The translations under genes were made by a program, and so were the position numbers. The notes under the pieces were generated by a model. That model had not been told where the DNA came from. It searched no databases and was given only the letters and a program-made list of their open reading frames with translations. Positions 20,001-29,418 of a DNA stretch of 64,000 nucleotides are shown one piece after another. Every line of letters begins with the position of its first letter. Position 1 is the first letter of the stretch. This DNA comes from Thermogemmata fonticola (GTDB lineage: Bacteria > Planctomycetota > Planctomycetia > Gemmatales > Gemmataceae): the NCBI RefSeq assembly GCF_013694095.1, contig NZ_JACEFB010000013.1, positions 1 to 64,000 of the forward strand, written 5' to 3'.

Positions 20001-22213
20001 TTCCCGCCCGCGGCTTCCCGCAATTCCCGCAGCCGATTCTCCAGGGATGGCAACTCCTGCTCGGCGAGCCGTTGCAACAGGTCCGCGGCGGCTTGCAAGC
20101 GCTGGGTAGTCGGGGAGGGCGGCAGAGCGTTGGTTTGAACCAAAGTTTGCAAGCGGAGAACCCGGCTGCGCAGACCTTCCTGCGGGTCCTCCAGCCGCCC
20201 GCGTAGGAGGTGCTGCCCTTGTTCTACGCGCAGGAGCCGCTCGCGGTTGCTCGCTTCCTGCGCTTCATCCCTGGGCTGTGCTACGTACCCCTGCATCTGT
20301 TCCTGGGCTTCCTTATGCTGTTCGCGCAGGCGGAGGCTTTCCGGAAGCAGGGCGGTGAGTTCCCGCTGTACGATGGCCAGGAGGGTATCTTCTGTGACGA
20401 TCATCAGCGTAAAGTCCCACGCGGGAGGGGGAATGCCGGACGGCATTTCCGAAGTCGGCGAGGGGGTCTCCCCCGTGGCGGCGGATGGCTTATGGCGGCC
20501 AGGTGGTTTGCAGGGCGAGATGTCGTCCCCATCCCAAGCGACGACCCGCAGATGCAGAATGTCTCCCGGTTGCGGAGGGCGGCCATCGGCATGCCGGAAT
20601 TGCTGCAAAGGCAGCAGTTGTTCGCAGTGGTAGGTCCGCCAGGGGCGGGCGAAGGGGAGCGGGCTGCATAGCGCCGGGCTAACCTGCTGCAAACGGCCTA
20701 AGTCGAGCACATCCCACGTGTGAAGGACGTTTTCCCCTTCCCAGGAGTATTCCAAAGCGATGCGTCGCAGGCCGTAACGCGGGTCCGCCGCTGTCACATG
20801 GAGGGGCAGATGGGCCGTGGGGACGTACCATTGGGAATCCGATTCGGCATGGGGTCGGAGGAGGACGACGTGGGGAGGGGGGTCCGGGAGGAGGCGGATT
20901 TCCAGCAGGCGCGTGCTGGTTAGCCCGGTCGTGTCGGTCAGCTTCCAGGCGTAGGTGCCTGAGAAGGCGGGCTGAAAGCGCCCTTGAATGACCGTCCCTT
21001 CCTCGTCCAGTTGCAAGGGGATGTCGTCGGCGAGGGAAGCATGGAGGGAGAACACTGGAGGCAGAAGCGCAGGAGTTCCGACCTGTAAACCCCGCAACGG
21101 GGTCAAAAGGGATTGGTGAGTCAGATCGCCCAGGTACACCAACCGGGCCTCGGCTAGCGGAGTGTCCACCCGTGCCCGCAGGTGCAGAATGGAACCAGCA
21201 GGGATTTCGAGCACGGCAGCGGCATCCGGCAGATACCCTTCCGGCAGGCCCGTATAGGCGGGAGGTACGAGGCGGAATTGCGGGGAAGGTCGGCCTCCCA
21301 TGGCCACAAATTGGGGAGGCGGGACGATGGTGACAGTATGCCAGGGCGTGGTGCTATCATTGGCCCGAATGCGGAATTGGTAGGTCTGGCTGAAACGCTG
21401 GGCCTGCCAAGCAACGGAAACGGGGGCGGCTGTTCCACGCACCGGGTCGCGTGTCAGGGGATAGCTTTCCAGCCATTGCTCTCCCGACGGCAGGCGGATT
21501 TCCACCTCGGCTTGTTCCGGGAGGACGCCGTGTACGACGAACACCAGCGTCCAGGATTCGCCACGGGCCAGGCGGGTGGGGAGGACTTGGGGTTCCACAA
21601 TCTCGATGCGGGTCTGCGCGGGCCAGGGATGCACCCCGTAAGGATCGACGAAACGCAGAAGGGCTACCGCTGCTCGCTGGCTGTCCAGGAGTGCCCCAAG
21701 CGCGGTGGTGGCGAGCACCAACATGACGAGCCAAATCTCGCGCCAGGCAGCTCCGCTGGGGATCCAGGACTGCGAGTCATAACGTTCGTACCATCGCCGG
21801 GCGGCGCGAATGACCGCGGTGGCAAAGCGCTGGGGGACTTCCGGCTTTTCGGGATCCTGGCTTTGCAAGAAAGTCACAGCGGAAGCCAGGGTGTCCTGTA
21901 ACTGCGGATTTTGCTCTTCCAGAGCGAGTGCGACGGCCAGGGGATCGGTGCGCAATCGCCAGGCGGCCAGCCACTCCCACCGGAAGACCGCAGCGGCGGC
22001 CAGGAGTGTCAGCACAAGCCCTACGGCCCGCACCACGTTAGGCAGGTGCCACAACACATCGGCCAGGGTGAACAGCAGCATCGGCAGCAGCAGAACCAGG
22101 GCCAAGCGGGCTGTGGCGCGCGCCAGATGAGCCATGCGGCGCGCACGCCCCAGGATTTCCAGGCTGTCCGTGAGGGATTCCCGGCTCCGGGGAGGATGCA
22201 GAATGATGCTCAT
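17009..22213 (-). CDS. Giant DUF4175-like membrane protein with long coiled coil
   Basis: A 1734-residue protein. Three membrane segments lie at about residues 35-53, 58-78 and 155-172, followed by beta-rich periplasmic regions to about residue 580. A very long Gln/Ala/Arg/Leu-rich coiled coil spans about 610-1280. A disordered Pro/Ser/Lys-rich region follows, and a short conserved-looking C-terminus (VWGHLPDTLRRQASEYYRQE) ends the protein. The topology resembles DUF4175-family proteins found beside BatA/VWA genes. It probably acts at the cell envelope; function unknown. The start ATG has AGAGGAG upstream. About 270 bases separate it from the upstream BatA/VWA gene on the same strand. Confidence 0.85.
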   Translation of the reverse strand: MSIILHPPRSRESLTDSLEILGRARRMAHLARATARLALVLLLPMLLFTLADVLWHLPNVVRAVGLVLTLLAAAAVFRWEWLAAWRLRTDPLAVALALEEQNPQLQDTLASAVTFLQSQDPEKPEVPQRFATAVIRAARRWYERYDSQSWIPSGAAWREIWLVMLVLATTALGALLDSQRAAVALLRFVDPYGVHPWPAQTRIEIVEPQVLPTRLARGESWTLVFVVHGVLPEQAEVEIRLPSGEQWLESYPLTRDPVRGTAAPVSVAWQAQRFSQTYQFRIRANDSTTPWHTVTIVPPPQFVAMGGRPSPQFRLVPPAYTGLPEGYLPDAAAVLEIPAGSILHLRARVDTPLAEARLVYLGDLTHQSLLTPLRGLQVGTPALLPPVFSLHASLADDIPLQLDEEGTVIQGRFQPAFSGTYAWKLTDTTGLTSTRLLEIRLLPDPPPHVVLLRPHAESDSQWYVPTAHLPLHVTAADPRYGLRRIALEYSWEGENVLHTWDVLDLGRLQQVSPALCSPLPFARPWRTYHCEQLLPLQQFRHADGRPPQPGDILHLRVVAWDGDDISPCKPPGRHKPSAATGETPSPTSEMPSGIPPPAWDFTLMIVTEDTLLAIVQRELTALLPESLRLREQHKEAQEQMQGYVAQPRDEAQEASNRERLLRVEQGQHLLRGRLEDPQEGLRSRVLRLQTLVQTNALPPSPTTQRLQAAADLLQRLAEQELPSLENRLRELREAAGGKLQPSPLVEERLLALRQQQRVVQEQLQALAELLTEWSGAADVRSAARLLQQQLLQQASELQRLGEQIPAGQTPGQLPAEQQAELQRRATRLDAAAEQAEALLSRAASLAQTKETEAEQARSAAAAARQRAADILQQAQQLPPDSPQRSFLQAQAAVEQTLAQERLRQAELAAQEAAALRQAIQAAQGQTTAEDLRQAASALRNNLQAQAARQTRQAAERLERLITALKEQTPDPIPELTRLRAAADSLDALGTAQDELRRRTQKAAQQSDPAQRTAELQRLARQQGQLQEHAQQLLQRLQRQGQPEVLQALQEAIDQMAAAQQALQQGQAAWAEQVQAIERLDEARDRLDATVAAHSPAERLADEKRRQLRDRLQALLERQRSRIAEAQRLHHQLLAQKRWTRTLQQGYAALAEDQKQLAEDVRPFAEELSHWPVLQHLIRDTAELLERAAGRIHQRLDDLDPDLPWSDQAETAAQQRLVQPMEQAARRLEQLLLALQDDSGSLTPPAPDRSASPRPPSASSDPAAFRGEMIPPLAQLKALRAWQAEIHQRTAAFAQHHPDLSRLSDADREELQELEAAQRTIAALFQKLAALLDESTAQPEEAPPALPVAPPPRPAPPPMPRLQPPDPTNIPQGTADDPPSSLLRPERRVTARGHHLITMITRWYHSRIETLGAYHLREAAALEAAALEEGTSLESDSDALDQVDVAPPPRPAGPDGSPESQPAAETPTPAEAPEDPREILQRIIRNAQKASQELAQANPGPQTQQTQRDILKDIDALLHPPPPPPPKDQSQKNQKQSPMEPPPKPPQDSPQDSPKGGNKEPQHPPMGKDNPSGNNSSSTPMPKGGNAPPLGSKSNSPSPSGSGGKGSSASGQEQPGTPPSFTRRPRQGASSPRPDTQTSRTPSSPTGGKNPMPAAQKIDAEPKAPGGIARPDPQKKPLAPSRTAPPNWEQDWVRNVWGHLPDTLRRQASEYYRQELIPKYTKLLEQYYSSRLQKK

Positions 22214-22485
22214 CGCTGCCGTCTCCTCTGCGGCGAGTATTTGGACTGCTCAACTTGGGGCAACGGCCTGCCTCCTTTGGGCCAGTGGCTTGTTCTCACG
22301 TGGCTGGTGGCTTGCCTCGTGCGGTTTCCCAGAGCCTCGTACCGGCGGAACCAACGGGACTGCGCCCGTGAGCGACATTCCGCGCGCTCATTTGTCAGCA
22401 CTCTTGCCCTAAGCGGACCGGCTTGGGGTTTGCGGGTGTTCTGGGCCACGGTAGCTTGTGCTGGCTTCGCCCCCTGCCACCCTCA

Positions 22486-25400
22486 TCATAACAGGCGGGC
22501 CCGCTTTCGCAAAAGCCACTCGCTGCCGACGATTCCGATCAAGATCAGGTACACCCAAGGCAAGTTCCACAAGGGCCACAGCGGCTCCGCCTGGCTGAGC
22601 GGCACGCGGGGCGGGGGGGGAAGGTCCGTCCACAAACGGTCCACCTCGGCGAGGCTGAAGAACTGGCCGCCGCTGCGGGCCGCAGCTTCCACCATTTCCT
22701 TGCGGTTCAAGTCGATCCGGTCGAGTTCGGCCCACGGAGGAAGCACTCGTGCCGAAGCAGTGGGTGGCTGCTGGCCGGGCGGCGCTTCCGGATGGATCAG
22801 TGTGAACTGGTAGTCGCCCTCGGAAACACGGGTGAGTACGGTTTCGTACTGTGGGATGGGGCCGGGGACGCGGGCCAGCGTAAGCGTGGCGGTCTCGCCG
22901 GTTTCCGGTGTGCTCGACCCATGTGGGGAGTTCAAAGGGCGGCGCTGCACGGTGACGCGGACGGCTTGCTGGGCTGCCGGCGGCGGGGCATCCACTGGAA
23001 ATCGCACCACGACTTTCATCGTTTCATCCCGGCGGAACTCGGCTTTGGGGGTGACCTTCAACTCTGGGCGGCGTACGCGGAAGCGGGCCAAAAAGCGGAT
23101 CGCCTGCAACCAGAAGCGATCGAAGTATTCCTCCTGTTGCCGCCAGCGCCACCGCCAGGTGTCATCGAAACCGAAAAACAGCACCATGCCGGAACCCGCA
23201 AACATCTGCAACACCAGCGGGTGAGGTTCGCTTTCGTTGGGATGGGATGGCGGCAGTGTGGCCAGCACGCTAGTCTGCGGCTTGCGCTGGTAACCCCGTG
23301 CGTACCAGTACAAGGGGGGCAGTTGTTCCCACACGCGTAGCGACTCGCCCAGGTCCGGATGGAAGCGAAAGATGGGATGCTGCTGACCCAACTCGGTCAG
23401 CCGGGGCCGGTATCCCTGGATCGCCTCGGGAGTCGGATTGGACTCTCCTGAGGAAGGGGCACGCACCGTCACGGGCAGGATGGCCGCTAAGGGGGTGTCC
23501 GCCCACGCCGCGGGTGTGAAATGGGCCCCGCAAAGGAACAACAGCCCGCCTCCCTTGACGGTGACAAACTCGCTCAGGTCCTGGAGGGTGCGGGAAACAT
23601 GCGGCAAGCGGCGGGGGTCGATGTCTCCCAACAGGATCACATCGTAGCCGAAGAGCTGCTCGCGGGTCGGAAAGTCGCTGCGGAAGGCCGAGCGGTCCGT
23701 CTCCGCCCAGCCCGGCGAAGCGTTGAGCAGAATGGTATCCACGGAGATGTGTCGGCCGCCAAGGGAATGCTCCGATTCCCGCTCCAGCAGCACCTTGATA
23801 AAACGGAAGTCGTAGCGCGGGCGGCCTTCGATCATGAGCACGCGCACACGTCGGGCTTCAGTGACCCAAACCGTCCGTTCCAGGCGGTTATTGCTCGTCA
23901 GCGTTTCACCGGGCACAGGAGGAACTTGCACGATGAAGACCTTCTCGCCCGGCTCCGTCGGGGTGTAGCTGATCGTGACGGGAACGGGAGCGCCGCCTAG
24001 CGGCGGGGCGGCTGCCACCCGGCTGCGTTCGATCAACTGGCCGCTTGCCTTGTCTTTCTCGTAGAGGACCACGGGTACTGTGCCCGCCGATTCTGTTCCC
24101 CGGTAACTAAGGCGAACATCGAAGACCAGCCGGTCGCCGACCATGACCGTCTCTTCCACCTGCAAATCGGACAGGATCAGATCGGGGGCTTCCCAGACAT
24201 CGCCGATCCCAACGAGGTAGAGGGGAACCCCAGCGCGGGCTGCCTCCGCCGCCACGGCGGACCATTCCTCACCCTCTGTTACGACCCCGTCGGTAAAAAC
24301 GATGATCCCGGCCAGCGGCGATCCCCGGAAGGCCTTCAAGACGGCATGCACCCCGTCCCCCAAACGGGAGGCGTTCCCCTCAGCACGCAACTGCTCAACA
24401 GCTTGCCGGGCAGGGTCCAATCCCCCTTCTTCTTCCACCGTGGCGACGGGCCGGAGAGTCTCGTCCACACAGTAGATGTGCAGCTTGACTTTGTAGCGTC
24501 GCAACAGCCGGGCGAGGCCATCTTGACGCGAATCGGCGAGCAGGTGCTGCACCAACTGCCAGCGTGCGGCCGAGGAGGAACCCAACTCCCGCAACAGCGC
24601 ATCGACTCGTGCCCGCACCGCTGCATCCCGGTAATTGTCGCTATGATTCATGCTCCGGCTGACATCGAGGAGGATGACCAGGTCCGGCCAGCCTTCCCGA
24701 TCATAAACGGTACGCCACTGCGGCAGAATGAGCAGAACCAGCCAAGCCCAGCAGACGGCCCGCAGCAGGGCGGGAAGCCAGAGCGCACCCCACGAGGCGG
24801 CCAGGCGTTCCCGGCGGTAAATCCACACCGTTCCCAGGATCAAAAAGAAAACTAAGGCCAACAGCCCCCACCCTTCCTGGGACGGATGAGGGGTGAAAAC
24901 GGGGGCGCGTTCCAGCCGAAGCGTGGAGGTCTCCCCTTGGGGGGCATCGGGTACCGCCAAAATCCGGTGGGCGAACTCCCGCCACGCCGGCGGCATCCCC
25001 TCGGCAAGGGTCCCGCGCATGTCGGAGATCCACAGGACAGCAACCAGGCCGACGATGGCCAAGGTCAGCGGAACGATGGCGCCGCCCAAAATGGCCGTCA
25101 CTCCCCGATGGAGTCGCGGAGCGGAAGTCAGGGCGCCGCGTGGGGAAGCGCCCGCCGCCGGTCCCCAGCGCCAGGCTAAGACCATTTCGGCCAGCAATAC
25201 CAGCAAGCCAGCAAGGATCAGCCCACGGGCCACACGCGGACCTTGGGGGTGGGGCAAAATGGTGATTTCCGCACCGCTGTCCGAAGAGGGCACGATTTCG
25301 GAAGCATCCCCGACCACTTGGACCGGCTGAAGCATAGCCAGTTCGGCGGGATTGAGCCGCTTCAAATTGGACTCCGTCGGTTGGCCAGGGACGGCCGGTG

Positions 25401-27471
25401 GCGTGTTGACCCAGAAGATGCGCCGCTCGCCCGACTCACGCACCACTTGGTGCAAACCGCTCCGCGAGACGCCGGGTATGCGTACCACCGCAGCCTGCTC
25501 TTCTGCTACCAGAAGAACCGATCGCCCCGACTCCCCTTCTGGCGGCTGATACTGGACCGCCAGACCGGCATGCGGCAAGGGGTAAAACTCCTCCAACGTA
25601 TCCCCGACCTCCAGCGTATGCCGATCGGCTGGCACTGCGGCATAGCGCAGCAACTCCTGATGGAAGGGCAGGTAGGTGGGCAAGGGGGGCCAATCGTTCC
25701 AGTCTTCGTTGAAGGAACTGGTGAAGAGGAAAACCCGGCCCTTGTGCCAGCGCCACTCCAGGAGGGCGGGATCGGTGGCTCCAACGGTAGATGTCCCTCG
25801 CGCCGGTACGAAGTCCAGCCAACGTTTGACTCCGCTTTCTGGAGTGGGCCGGACCCGGACGTAGCGGCGGAATGGCACATTGATCAGCCCTCCGCGGACC
25901 CGTTCATCCCGGAACAGGGCCAGCAACGGCTGGCGGAAGGCGTCTTCCTCCGCGGCGAGACGATAGCTTGCACCTTCGGTCGAATTTAGACCGACCACTT
26001 CTTCCAAAGGGAAGGGGAGCAGGCCGCGCCCCGCCTTGTGCAGCACCCGATTGTAGTCCTGGAGATGTTGGCCCGCTTGCGGACCTAGACCCAACAGAAT
26101 GCTGCCCCCTTTGCGGGCGAAGGCTTCCAAGCGGGGCACCCATTCCGGACTGGGCAGTGGCAGGTCGCAGAGATAGACCGCTTCATATTCATCGAGCGCT
26201 CCCAGAGCCGGATCGAGGAATTCGGTCACAGTCACCATCCGCGGACGGGCAGGGGTCCATTCCGCGGCGGCGCTATCGGGTAGCAACGCCCGTTGCAGAT
26301 CGCCCGCTGTGCGGCGTTGCAGGCTGGCTTCCGGTCGCCCCTCCACCAACAGCACCGGGATCGCGGCACGGACCGAAACCACGACGCCCCGCCGGTCGTC
26401 CGCTGCCAGAGCATCCCCGCTGGATACCTGAACCAACACGAGATGCTGGCCGGTTTCTGTGAAGCGCAGAGGGTTCTGTTGGCCGAAGGTGACGGTCACA
26501 CGCCCGCCGGGGGGAAGATGCGCAATCAATACTTGCTCCCGCGCCGCGGGACGTTCGTAATCCGATCCCGGACGGCCGACCAGCAGTTGCACGACCAGAT
26601 TGCGGTATTCCCGCTGGCCATAGTTCGCCACCACCGCGGTCGCCGAAACCGCACCTTGGACCAGCGGCGCCGGCTCGGAGATACTCAGGTCCGCCACGCA
26701 GAGATTGTCTGTGTCGTGTTGGGCGACATCCAGCAGGACGATCTCGGCTCGGTCCGCCAGACGCTGCCAGGACTCCGCCACGGGATGCTGATCTGTCCCG
26801 GACCGCAGGATGCCCTGCCAGGCGCTTTGCTGCAAGTCCGTGATGAATGTTACCTGCTTGCGGGGGTAGGATGCCGGGGAGCGGTCCAAGGCCTCGTGTA
26901 TCAGCGGTAAAGCAGCGGTGAGGGGTGTGTTGCCGTGGCTCGGCGGCAGAGCATCGATTTCCCGGATCACCCGTTCGATCTCTTGAGCCGGTCCTGGTAC
27001 AATCGTCTCGGCTCCCTCTCCCACGGCCACGACGGTAAAACTGTCACCGGCTCCCGCTTGCTCGAGGAGTTTGGCCGCCTGGCGTTTCACCGCTTCCCAC
27101 CGGCTCGACGCCGCCCCTTCCGGCTGTGCCGTGAGGCTCAGAGAGCGATCCAGGATGATCACGTGGTGGGTTCGCGGTGCGCGGATGAGAGTCTGCCCGG
27201 CGTTGGGCCAAAGGTGTTGCCACAGAGGCTCGGCCCAGTCCGTCGCCGCCACCATCGCGCCCAGGGGCAAAGCCAGAACCAGGATGCGCAGGAGCAGTAA
27301 CAGCCATTGTTCCAAGCGGCGGTGGTGCCGCCGTTCCGCTACCAGCAAAAAGCGGATGGCAGCCCACGGTACGATCCGATACCGGCGCCGGAATAAAAGG
27401 TGAATGAGTAGGGGAACGCCCACGGCGGCCAAAACACCTGCAACAGCCAGCCCGGGCGTGAACATGGTCAT
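22486..27471 (-). CDS. Giant BatA/VWA protein with two VWA and two amidotransferase-like regions
   Basis: A 1661-residue protein. Residues 1-75 are a BatA-type N-terminus with two membrane helices (LLIHLLFRRRYRIVPW is characteristic). The first VWA domain (about 100-225) keeps the metal-site DRSLS. A CARDB-like region and a Rossmann-like stretch starting VLLVEGRPEA follow. Membrane helices around 780-910 separate the halves. The second VWA domain has DVSRS and FTDG, followed by another VLMIEGRPRYDF stretch with GGGLLFLCG. A final helix with a basic end (WLLRKRARLL) closes the protein. Bat-type VWA proteins are envelope-stress or complex-assembly factors working with MoxR ATPases; none is in the window. 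The two halves look like an internal duplication. Confidence 0.87.
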   Translation of the reverse strand: MTMFTPGLAVAGVLAAVGVPLLIHLLFRRRYRIVPWAAIRFLLVAERRHHRRLEQWLLLLLRILVLALPLGAMVAATDWAEPLWQHLWPNAGQTLIRAPRTHHVIILDRSLSLTAQPEGAASSRWEAVKRQAAKLLEQAGAGDSFTVVAVGEGAETIVPGPAQEIERVIREIDALPPSHGNTPLTAALPLIHEALDRSPASYPRKQVTFITDLQQSAWQGILRSGTDQHPVAESWQRLADRAEIVLLDVAQHDTDNLCVADLSISEPAPLVQGAVSATAVVANYGQREYRNLVVQLLVGRPGSDYERPAAREQVLIAHLPPGGRVTVTFGQQNPLRFTETGQHLVLVQVSSGDALAADDRRGVVVSVRAAIPVLLVEGRPEASLQRRTAGDLQRALLPDSAAAEWTPARPRMVTVTEFLDPALGALDEYEAVYLCDLPLPSPEWVPRLEAFARKGGSILLGLGPQAGQHLQDYNRVLHKAGRGLLPFPLEEVVGLNSTEGASYRLAAEEDAFRQPLLALFRDERVRGGLINVPFRRYVRVRPTPESGVKRWLDFVPARGTSTVGATDPALLEWRWHKGRVFLFTSSFNEDWNDWPPLPTYLPFHQELLRYAAVPADRHTLEVGDTLEEFYPLPHAGLAVQYQPPEGESGRSVLLVAEEQAAVVRIPGVSRSGLHQVVRESGERRIFWVNTPPAVPGQPTESNLKRLNPAELAMLQPVQVVGDASEIVPSSDSGAEITILPHPQGPRVARGLILAGLLVLLAEMVLAWRWGPAAGASPRGALTSAPRLHRGVTAILGGAIVPLTLAIVGLVAVLWISDMRGTLAEGMPPAWREFAHRILAVPDAPQGETSTLRLERAPVFTPHPSQEGWGLLALVFFLILGTVWIYRRERLAASWGALWLPALLRAVCWAWLVLLILPQWRTVYDREGWPDLVILLDVSRSMNHSDNYRDAAVRARVDALLRELGSSSAARWQLVQHLLADSRQDGLARLLRRYKVKLHIYCVDETLRPVATVEEEGGLDPARQAVEQLRAEGNASRLGDGVHAVLKAFRGSPLAGIIVFTDGVVTEGEEWSAVAAEAARAGVPLYLVGIGDVWEAPDLILSDLQVEETVMVGDRLVFDVRLSYRGTESAGTVPVVLYEKDKASGQLIERSRVAAAPPLGGAPVPVTISYTPTEPGEKVFIVQVPPVPGETLTSNNRLERTVWVTEARRVRVLMIEGRPRYDFRFIKVLLERESEHSLGGRHISVDTILLNASPGWAETDRSAFRSDFPTREQLFGYDVILLGDIDPRRLPHVSRTLQDLSEFVTVKGGGLLFLCGAHFTPAAWADTPLAAILPVTVRAPSSGESNPTPEAIQGYRPRLTELGQQHPIFRFHPDLGESLRVWEQLPPLYWYARGYQRKPQTSVLATLPPSHPNESEPHPLVLQMFAGSGMVLFFGFDDTWRWRWRQQEEYFDRFWLQAIRFLARFRVRRPELKVTPKAEFRRDETMKVVVRFPVDAPPPAAQQAVRVTVQRRPLNSPHGSSTPETGETATLTLARVPGPIPQYETVLTRVSEGDYQFTLIHPEAPPGQQPPTASARVLPPWAELDRIDLNRKEMVEAAARSGGQFFSLAEVDRLWTDLPPPPRVPLSQAEPLWPLWNLPWVYLILIGIVGSEWLLRKRARLL

Positions 27472-27711
27472 TCCGCTCTCTCACTCCGCCAAAGGGGGCC
27501 GCTAACTTCCCCGCTGTCCAGTATCGCAGCCGCCGCTCACCCTGGCAACCACGCTTTCTTCATCCCCGCTTCAACAACATACTCCTCCCGGAACCATTAC
27601 TACTCATATATGAACCCAAACTTCCACCTGCGACGGCGGCAGACGCCCTGGTGCGCGACGCCTTCCCCAATACCCGCGCTTCCTTTCTCCCCGCTCTTCT
27701 CCCCCGACCGA
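27472..27711. other. Intergenic gap with no feature seen
   Basis: Between the caspase-fold gene and the BatA/VWA gene, both on the minus strand. C-rich on the plus strand, with no recognisable promoter pair, hairpin or RNA gene. Confidence 0.4.
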
Positions 27712-29178
27712 TTATTCCCTCTGGGACTTGTTGGACGCTAGATATTTACCGAGGAAGGCGAGGAATTGCTCCAGAAGCGTCGTCGGGTCTCCTGGCCGCC
27801 CGAAGATGGTGACGCTGGTGGCAGTGACGCAGATACGTCCGGCAACGCCGCTGAGCGTAATCTCCGCCTGCGTCGCTTCGCTGTTGACGCGCACCTTGGT
27901 CCCCGGCGGCGCTTCTGACTCCCAGCGGTCCACATAAGCGGCGACATCCAAAGGCTCGCGAAACTCGAAGACTAAGCGATCCAGCACCGCCCCAAAAACC
28001 TGGCGAAACGCCGCTTGGCGAACCAACTCCACGCTGCTCAATTGCCCGACTTCCCGCCGCCAAATGACCTGAGATGGATTGGACTCATCCAATTCCAGGA
28101 GTACCGTGTATTCAAAATCCGGGGTGCGGATCGTGCCGGAGCCGGTGGTCTCACAAACGGCCTCCATCTCTTTGCGTTTGTAGCCGAACTGTTCGCGGAT
28201 GCGTTCGTACATTTGGTCCAGGTCGGCCTTGAGGTCCGAGTGGCCGATGCGCTGGACAAACTTCCGGGCTGACTCGTTAGCCCGTTCGGGAACTGTGTAG
28301 CTCTTGCGGAAACCGGAGAGGTCCTTGAGCCGCCCGGCGATTTCGGATCGAAAAATGACGCGTTGGAGGCGGCTAGGACTGAGCCATTCCGCGGGATTGG
28401 CCTGGCCTGGAGTGAAAGCGGCTAGGACGTGTTGGGACAGCACCGCTTCCCCTTCTGGCGTCAGAGGGGGGAAGCACAACGGGGTTTGTTGTCGGTCGGC
28501 CTCGTGGGTTTTGCGCAAGGTCCGCGGGACGGCATAGGCCAAGTAGCGGTGCAAACCCGCAGCCGTCAACCGGCCGGCGGAATCGAGCGCTTCCGCGGCC
28601 CGGCCCTCGAAGGCCTCCCGCAGATGGTGCCGCCAGATGCCTTGTTGCAGGGACACCGAAGTCCAGGACTCCTCCTCTTCTGCCGCCGCCGTCAAGATGA
28701 CGTGCTTGCCGGTAGCGATGCGGGCCAACTCGCGTTCGCTCCAGCCGCCCTGGCCGTGAGCTTTCGGGATCGGCAGCGGACTGAAGTCGCAAAGCCAGGT
28801 GAGGCGGCGTGCGTTGGGGGCGGCTTGTTCCACCAGGCGGAAGACCTCGGCGAAGGGCAGTGCGGTCGCGGCAGGATCGTCTCGCAGAGTGTCCGCGCAG
28901 GCCAGAAATGTTTTCCCGGAAGATGTCCACGTGCGGGTGATCCAGAGAATCACAATCTCCTCGACATTTTCCCAAGAAGTGCCCAAACGGCGCAGATGGG
29001 AAGCCAGCGCAGCACAGGTGGTGTGATGAGCGGTCCAGAGGCGGGTGTGACTCGAAGGATAGCCGCACTTCGATAGGGTGCGCAGGAAGGCTTGGGCATC
29101 GGAAGTAGCCCAAGGCAGCGCTGGCCCGGCCTCGTAAAACGTTTCCACCGCTACCGCTAAGGCTGCACGCTTGGACAC
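27712..29178 (-). CDS. Caspase-fold (C14-like) protein, apparently catalytically inactive
   Basis: A 488-residue protein from the GTG at 29178, chosen because GGGAGAGGG lies seven bases upstream. The N-terminus AALAVAVETFYEAG...ATSDAQAFLRTLSKCGY follows the caspase/metacaspase p20 pattern (strand, then D-A-x-x-h helix). Where active enzymes have SGHG the sequence is ITRTW, and where they have D-x-C it reads CDFSP, so both catalytic residues seem lost. Residues from about 280 on form a second domain I do not recognise. No signal peptide is seen, so it is probably cytoplasmic. It precedes the BatA/VWA gene on the same strand. The fold call comes from pattern only. Confidence 0.6.
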   Translation of the reverse strand: MSKRAALAVAVETFYEAGPALPWATSDAQAFLRTLSKCGYPSSHTRLWTAHHTTCAALASHLRRLGTSWENVEEIVILWITRTWTSSGKTFLACADTLRDDPAATALPFAEVFRLVEQAAPNARRLTWLCDFSPLPIPKAHGQGGWSERELARIATGKHVILTAAAEEEESWTSVSLQQGIWRHHLREAFEGRAAEALDSAGRLTAAGLHRYLAYAVPRTLRKTHEADRQQTPLCFPPLTPEGEAVLSQHVLAAFTPGQANPAEWLSPSRLQRVIFRSEIAGRLKDLSGFRKSYTVPERANESARKFVQRIGHSDLKADLDQMYERIREQFGYKRKEMEAVCETTGSGTIRTPDFEYTVLLELDESNPSQVIWRREVGQLSSVELVRQAAFRQVFGAVLDRLVFEFREPLDVAAYVDRWESEAPPGTKVRVNSEATQAEITLSGVAGRICVTATSVTIFGRPGDPTTLLEQFLAFLGKYLASNKSQRE

Positions 29179-29418
29179 CACAATTCCCTCTCCCACGTTT
29201 GCGAGTCACCAGCGCCCCATCCCCGTGGGCTGCTCCCGGCTCGCATGGTATTGTACCTTGAGTCAGCCTGGGCAGTTCTTCGGAGGCTGCGGGGCAACCC
29301 ACGACGTGCCGCTCTGAGAGGGAACAACGGAGCTTGGCCCGGCGTGGCGTACCGGCTTGCTGTAGAGTAAGAGGCTGGAGCCGTCCATCAGCTTGGGCAA
29401 GCATTAGGTAGCCAACCC

